Below, in pieces: positions 21,902 through 25,895 of a DNA stretch of 25,895 nucleotides. A model generated the notes under the pieces. That model ran no database searches, was not told the DNA's origin, and was given only the letters and a program-made list of their open reading frames with translations. The stretch covers positions 1 to 25,895 of IMG/VR virus record IMGVR_UViG_3300049203_000165; one strand, 5' to 3'. Position numbers and translations under genes: made by a program. The DNA comes from a virus. Each line of letters opens with the position of its first letter. Position 1 is the first letter of the stretch.

Positions 21902-23391
21902 GTTGCTTCCTTGGTGGTAGAGCCCGCGACTGCCAGCAGATCGGTGGGGCTGAGCTTCAGGTCGGTAACGGTGGCGTCGGTGTCGAAGATGAGCTGCAGC
22001 AGCGCCAAAGCGTCGCGCTCGGTCTTGATCTCGGCGAAGACGGTCTCGGGGTCGAAGCCGCGCTCGCGCAGGGCTTCGCTGAGGGACTTCAGGCCGGCGC
22101 GGATCTCTTCCTTGTCGGCGAGCGTGTCCTTCAGCGGGTCGACCATGGGCTTGCGCGGCGTGGTGATGCGGTCGGGCTTGATGCCAACCTTGATCCCGTT
22201 GAGCTGGGCGACCTCCCGCCACCAGCGGCGGATGGGCTTGATGAACATCGGGATGAAGGTCAGCCACTGCTCGCCGTCGACGAGCTGGTGGAAGTGCACG
22301 AGGCCCGCGCGGTGCGACGTGTAGTTGCTGCGCGAGGTGTCGCCAGTGAGCTGGGCGTAGGTGACGCCTGCCCCCACGGCGATGGCGTGGAGCTGGGTGG
22401 CTGTGTATTCCCCATACCCCCCCGTCGCCTGTGGCGAGCCAAAGGTGACGGTTTCGCCTTGGGTGAGGTACTTGATGAGGCCGGGGCTGACCTTCTCGGT
22501 GACGCGGGCGGCGGTCTGCCCGGCGCCCTCTTCCTTCTTCAGGTCTCCCATGTGCATGCGGGGCGAGTCGGTCGTCACGAAGGCAGTGAAACAGGCCTCG
22601 ATCTTCTTGCGCACCAGCTCGGCCTCTTCGTAGCCGTCGAGGTCGCGCATGCGCATGAGACTGACAGCGAGCGCCGAGATCCCGCGCACTTGGCTGATGC
22701 GGTCCTTGCTGTAGAGGTGGATGATCTCGCTGGCCGGCACCAGCTTGCTCTGCAGCGCGCGGGCCGCCAGGGCCAGCTCGCCGGGGTGGTCGGCGAACAG
22801 CCAGTAGCCGGTGCGGGCGCCGAGCCGGTCGAAGCGCACGCCCATGATGTCGACGAAGTCGCCGTCGACGCCGGTCTTGGTGTGGTCGAGGTGGTCGGGC
22901 TCGAGGAGCTGGATTTGAAAGGGGACGGCGAGGCCGTCGACGGGCTTGCGCCAGCGGCGGCGCAGCAGGACCTCGCCGCTTTCCTTCCACGTCATGGCGG
23001 CCAGGCGCTGGATGCCACCGAAGTCGAGCTGCCCGTCGGCGTCGCAGGCCTCGCACCACTCGGCCCACAGGCGCCGCTCGACCTTGTTGTCGGGGATGAC
23101 GGTGATGCCGGTGCCGACGATAGCCGTGGCCAGCGTGCGCACGGCCGACTTGGCGTACTCGTTGTCGCGCACCATCTGGCGCGCGCGGTTGCGGCTGGTG
23201 GCCAGGCTGGGCAGGACCTCGGCGTTGGCGCTGCCGCCGCCGGCCTTCCAGCCGGCGGTGCGGCGGCCCAGCTCGGCGGCCTCGTACTTGCGCAGCACGT
23301 CGAGCTGCATGCGCGCCATGCCACGGTGAACCGCCCACGCCGGGGCCACGGCTGCGATCGTGCGATCGAGCCAGGTGAGGTGCATCGCCAT
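21898..23391 (-). CDS. Portal protein (lambda gpB family)
   Basis: A 497-residue portal of the lambda family; twelve copies form the head vertex through which DNA is packaged and released. The N-terminal RNRARQMVRDNEYAKSAVRT (67-86) with IVGTGI shortly after, WKESGEVLLRRRW (135-147), LLEPDHLD (162-169), the IHLY segment and LTGDTSRSNYTSHRAGLV are hallmarks. The start is at M1 (23391) or M3 (23385); neither has a strong Shine-Dalgarno. It follows the gpW-like gene by 6 nt and overlaps the esterase start. Its length is near that of lambda gpB. Confidence 0.93.
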   Translation of the reverse strand: MAMHLTWLDRTIAAVAPAWAVHRGMARMQLDVLRKYEAAELGRRTAGWKAGGGSANAEVLPSLATSRNRARQMVRDNEYAKSAVRTLATAIVGTGITVIPDNKVERRLWAEWCEACDADGQLDFGGIQRLAAMTWKESGEVLLRRRWRKPVDGLAVPFQIQLLEPDHLDHTKTGVDGDFVDIMGVRFDRLGARTGYWLFADHPGELALAARALQSKLVPASEIIHLYSKDRISQVRGISALAVSLMRMRDLDGYEEAELVRKKIEACFTAFVTTDSPRMHMGDLKKEEGAGQTAARVTEKVSPGLIKYLTQGETVTFGSPQATGGYGEYTATQLHAIAVGAGVTYAQLTGDTSRSNYTSHRAGLVHFHQLVDGEQWLTFIPMFIKPIRRWWREVAQLNGIKVGIKPDRITTPRKPMVDPLKDTLADKEEIRAGLKSLSEALRERGFDPETVFAEIKTERDALALLQLIFDTDATVTDLKLSPTDLLAVAGSTTKEAT

Positions 23392-23397
23392 GGCGGG

Positions 23398-23622
23398 TCA
23401 GTCGGCGCAGTAGGCCGCGAAGGTGGTGCCGCCGCGTTCAACGCCGGCGACCTGGGGTGCGGCGATCAGGCCGCGTGAGATAAGGTCCGACTCGATGGCG
23501 GCCTTCGCTTTCATCAGGTCGGACAGGGAGTGGTACTGAACGCGCTTGCCGTCGTACTGCACCATGAGCGTCCCGGTGCCGATAGCGTTGCAGATCGCGT
23601 TGTATTGAGCGACGGTGAACAT
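23398..23622 (-). CDS. gpW-like head completion protein
   Basis: A 74-residue protein between terminase and portal, the lambda W position. The MVQYDGKRVQYHSLSDLMKA segment (20-39) and the helix after it match gpW-type proteins, which bind the portal after packaging and prepare the head for tail joining. It starts 2 nt after the terminase stop. Confidence 0.8.
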   Translation of the reverse strand: MFTVAQYNAICNAIGTGTLMVQYDGKRVQYHSLSDLMKAKAAIESDLISRGLIAAPQVAGVERGGTTFAAYCAD

Positions 23623-23624
23623 GG

Positions 23625-25700
23625 TCAGAGCCAGTTGTCGGTGCCGTCGAGCCAGCCGGCATCGGCGGGCTCTGCGGCGGGTTGCGGGGCTGCCGCCACA
23701 GCGGGGGCGGCAGCGACTGGTGCAGGGGACGGGCTGGCTCCGGCAGCCGGCGCGTTAGCGTTGGCCTCGGCGGGCTCGGCCGCCGCGGCGGTGAAGAGGT
23801 CGCCATTGGTCGGCTCGAGCTGGGACTCGACGTAGGCCCAGTCGGCGGCGGTGAGCTTGTCGACGCGAATGTGCGGATGGCAGGCGGCCGCGTGGGTGTA
23901 GACCATCAGGTCCAGCATCTCGTTGCGCTCGCGAATCTTGTCCCACAGCCCGGTCTGCTCGTTGTAGACCTCAGCGGTGAGCTCGCGGAAGGCCTCAGAG
24001 CCGAGCTGCTTGGTGAGGCGCACCAAGCGCTGCTCGGGGTGGTTGGTGAGCGGGTGGTCCTGCCAGTCCTGCAGGCGCAGGAACAGCGCTTCCTTGGCGG
24101 TGTCGGTGCCGACCATCCAGACGGTGACGCCGTACTTGGCGGCTTGACCGCCGGCGTTCTTGCTTTCCTTCTTCGACGGCTTGCCGAGGATGACCTGTTT
24201 GCGCAGGCTGTGACCCTTGATGCCGATGAGGCTGTCGTGCATGTACCGCTGCAGGTAGCGGTAGGTGCGGGCCGTGTGGGCGCCGCCGGTGTCGATCGCC
24301 GTCATGGCGATGCGCAGGTGCATGCCGGCGCAGTTCGGGAAGGTCTGGTGGCGTAGCTCGGAGAGCTTCTCCCACACCTCGTCGCCCTCGACATCCCCGT
24401 AAATCTTGACGCGGTCGACGATGTGGCTGCGCTCGTTGCGGCCCCAGGCGCGCACCGCGAAGTCCAGGTGATCGAGCTGCACGTCGACAGCGCCGGTCAG
24501 AATGAAATAACCCGGCAGGACCTGGCGGAGCGGGAAGTCCTCGGCGGCTTCCTCGAGGTCCTTCTCGCGCATGCGGTTGGCGTGGTCGTCGAACGGCAGG
24601 CCCAGGATGAGGTTGAAGAAGGTCATCAGCTTGCTGCGATCGCGGCAGGCCTCAAGCCATTCCTCGGCAATCTTTGCCCAGCTGCGGCCCAGGCCGAACG
24701 GCGTGTAGAGCGCGTTCCAGTGGTAGCTGAGGTTGTGGGTGATCCACGGGCGCTCGTGGACCCAGCGCGCGGTGCCACCATCCTTTGCGTCGGCAAGCAT
24801 GGCCGTCTTGTGGTGCTCCTCGATGGCAAGGCCGCAGCCGTCACCCTGGCACATGTAGACGGCCGTCTCGGGCCGGTGACGCTTGACGCCATTGGCGTCG
24901 ACGGTCTTCTCCCAGCGCAGGTGCTTGAAGAACAGCTCCTGCAGATGCCCACAGTGCGGGCACGGCACGTGGTAGCGGGCGCGGCTGCCAGCTTGGTAGG
25001 CCTTCCAGATTTCCGAGCCGCCAACCGCCTCCTCGTCCTCGAGCGGGAGCTTGATCGGCGTGCTGCTGAGGTAGACCTTCGACCAGGCGAATGTGACCGA
25101 GCGCTGCACGGCCTGCTTGATCGCTGAACCTTGCTTCTGGACGCTGACGGGGAACTTGTCGATCTCGTCGAGCGCGATCTTCTCGATAGGCGTCGACGCA
25201 AGGGCCGAGGCCGAGCCAGCGCCCGTGACCTGGATGCTGCCGCCGGGGTAGTACTTGTCGAGGATCTCGTCGCCGGTGAGCAGCTCCTGCAGCGGGCGCG
25301 TCGACTCGCCGTCCTCGGTCGGGATCTGGCTCTTCTCGAACAACGGGGCGATGCGCTTTTTGCTGTAGCGCTCGGCGGCCTTCTCATCTGGCTGCACCAG
25401 CAGGAAGTTGCTGGGCGCCCAGTGGGCGGTGTAGCCGGCCCAGTTGTTCAGGATCTCGCTCTTGCCGTCCTGCGAGCAGGCCATGGTGGTGACCTGGCGC
25501 GCGGGGTGGTGGTCGCTGAGCGCGTCCATAGGCTCGCGAAGCAGCGGGTTGCGCGACGTGCGCCACTGGCCCGGCTCGGCGGACTCGTCAGGCAGGACGC
25601 GGTGCTTGTCCGCCCACTCGCTGACGGTGATCTTCGCCGGCAAGGTCCAGGCCTTCTCGACCGCTTCCATGACCGCGGTGTAGCCGTCGCGCATGTTCAT
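23625..25700 (-). CDS. Terminase large subunit (lambda GpA family)
   Basis: A 691-residue packaging motor and nuclease. The ATPase part has an adenine-site region near WRTSRNPLLREP, a Walker A-like CSQDGKSE (75-82), and Walker B KIALDEID (174-181). A zinc finger is formed by C247, C250, C284 and C289. The nuclease part shows acidic residues D406 (GAVDVQLD) and D470 (TAIDTGG). Family membership predicts cos packaging. After about residue 645 comes an Ala/Pro-rich linker ending in a short Trp/Asp motif, probably a flexible arm to the portal. The ATG overlaps the upstream stop as ATGA. Confidence 0.95.
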   Translation of the reverse strand: MNMRDGYTAVMEAVEKAWTLPAKITVSEWADKHRVLPDESAEPGQWRTSRNPLLREPMDALSDHHPARQVTTMACSQDGKSEILNNWAGYTAHWAPSNFLLVQPDEKAAERYSKKRIAPLFEKSQIPTEDGESTRPLQELLTGDEILDKYYPGGSIQVTGAGSASALASTPIEKIALDEIDKFPVSVQKQGSAIKQAVQRSVTFAWSKVYLSSTPIKLPLEDEEAVGGSEIWKAYQAGSRARYHVPCPHCGHLQELFFKHLRWEKTVDANGVKRHRPETAVYMCQGDGCGLAIEEHHKTAMLADAKDGGTARWVHERPWITHNLSYHWNALYTPFGLGRSWAKIAEEWLEACRDRSKLMTFFNLILGLPFDDHANRMREKDLEEAAEDFPLRQVLPGYFILTGAVDVQLDHLDFAVRAWGRNERSHIVDRVKIYGDVEGDEVWEKLSELRHQTFPNCAGMHLRIAMTAIDTGGAHTARTYRYLQRYMHDSLIGIKGHSLRKQVILGKPSKKESKNAGGQAAKYGVTVWMVGTDTAKEALFLRLQDWQDHPLTNHPEQRLVRLTKQLGSEAFRELTAEVYNEQTGLWDKIRERNEMLDLMVYTHAAACHPHIRVDKLTAADWAYVESQLEPTNGDLFTAAAAEPAEANANAPAAGASPSPAPVAAAPAVAAAPQPAAEPADAGWLDGTDNWL

Positions 25701-25895
25701 GCCGACACCTCGGCCGACTGGGACGCGTCAGCCTGCGCGGCAGCGCTGGCGGCAGCGAGCTGCTGCGCGTTGGCCAGGCCGCGGGCGGCCTCGATCATGC
25801 GTTGGCAGGCACGCTCGCACTCGGCCTCCACGAGCTTGAAGCAGACGCTCGGGTCGCTCTGCACCGCCACGAGCTGCGCCAGGCGAGCGGGCATC
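25697..25895 (-). CDS. C-terminal part of probable terminase small subunit
   Basis: The frame is open to the right edge; an ATG at 25894 exists but the gene may start beyond the window. The visible 65 residues are helical and Ala-rich with a CxxxxxxxxCxxxC pattern of cysteines (18, 26, 30). Position just before the large terminase, with an ATGA overlap, suggests a Nu1-like small subunit; its DNA-binding N-terminus is not visible, so identity is inferred from context. Confidence 0.5.
   Translation of the reverse strand, partial: MPARLAQLVAVQSDPSVCFKLVEAECERACQRMIEAARGLANAQQLAAASAAAQADASQSAEVSA

Noticed and set aside
22414-22424. Run of C residues in the portal gene as a slippage or frameshift site
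   Set aside because: The portal frame continues unbroken through it with conserved family sequence on both sides, so nothing suggests a second product.
20396-23338. 980-codon open frame including the esterase
   Set aside because: The upstream 479 codons are an alternative frame of the portal gene with Arg/Pro/Gly-rich shadow composition. The real start is the ATG at 21901 that overlaps the portal stop.

Overview
The window is a high-GC stretch (hand-counted 60-base samples run about 60-70 %) that looks like a betaproteobacterial chromosome, probably Burkholderiales. Pointers are a ubiU homologue with the expected four-cysteine signature, a PEP-CTERM protein, and a tRNA-Arg(ACG) remnant serving as a phage attachment site. 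Almost all of it is the late half of an integrated siphophage-type prophage. Every gene I accept lies on the minus strand, so gene order is read from right to left.

Host flank (1-1506): the 5' part of ubiU, running off the left edge, preceded by a small DUF2249 gene. Upstream of that gene a TTGA-N6-TCAA FNR/Anr/Dnr-type box sits at about -41.5 to a plausible -10 element, so the pair looks like an anaerobically induced operon. Next come a strong rho-independent terminator and a 45-nt 3' half of tRNA-Arg(ACG). The tRNA's 5' half is absent, so this is read as the left attachment junction; the intact tRNA should lie beyond the right end of the prophage.

Packaging and head (25895-16479): end of a probable small terminase, a lambda GpA-type large terminase, a gpW-like head completion protein, and a lambda-type portal. 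After the portal comes a cargo interval holding an SGNH-type esterase coupled to the portal by an ATGA overlap, and a lower-GC PEP-CTERM exported protein bounded by hairpins. Then follow a prohead protease/major capsid fusion with a convincing internal ribosome binding site, a DUF2190 head protein and a head-tail joining protein.

Tail (16473-5300): tail terminator-like protein, major tail protein, two-frame tail assembly chaperone (probable -1 frameshift), tape measure protein, then a tail-tip set like that of gene transfer agents (DUF2460, DUF2163/BR0599 with four cysteines, NlpC/P60 peptidase, a 1514-residue tip protein with three copies of a ~119-residue helical repeat). Two unassigned small proteins follow.

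Lysis and end (5303-1624): two small membrane proteins (holin candidates), a GH19 endolysin, a DUF6527 protein, nested Rz/Rz1 spanins, and an orphan D12-class adenine methyltransferase next to the attachment site. Integrase, repressor, replication genes and cos site are not in the window. The main surprises are the cargo interval inside the head genes (PEP-CTERM protein and virion-type esterase), the capsid fusion with internal initiation, and the FNR-type promoter on the host side of the junction.
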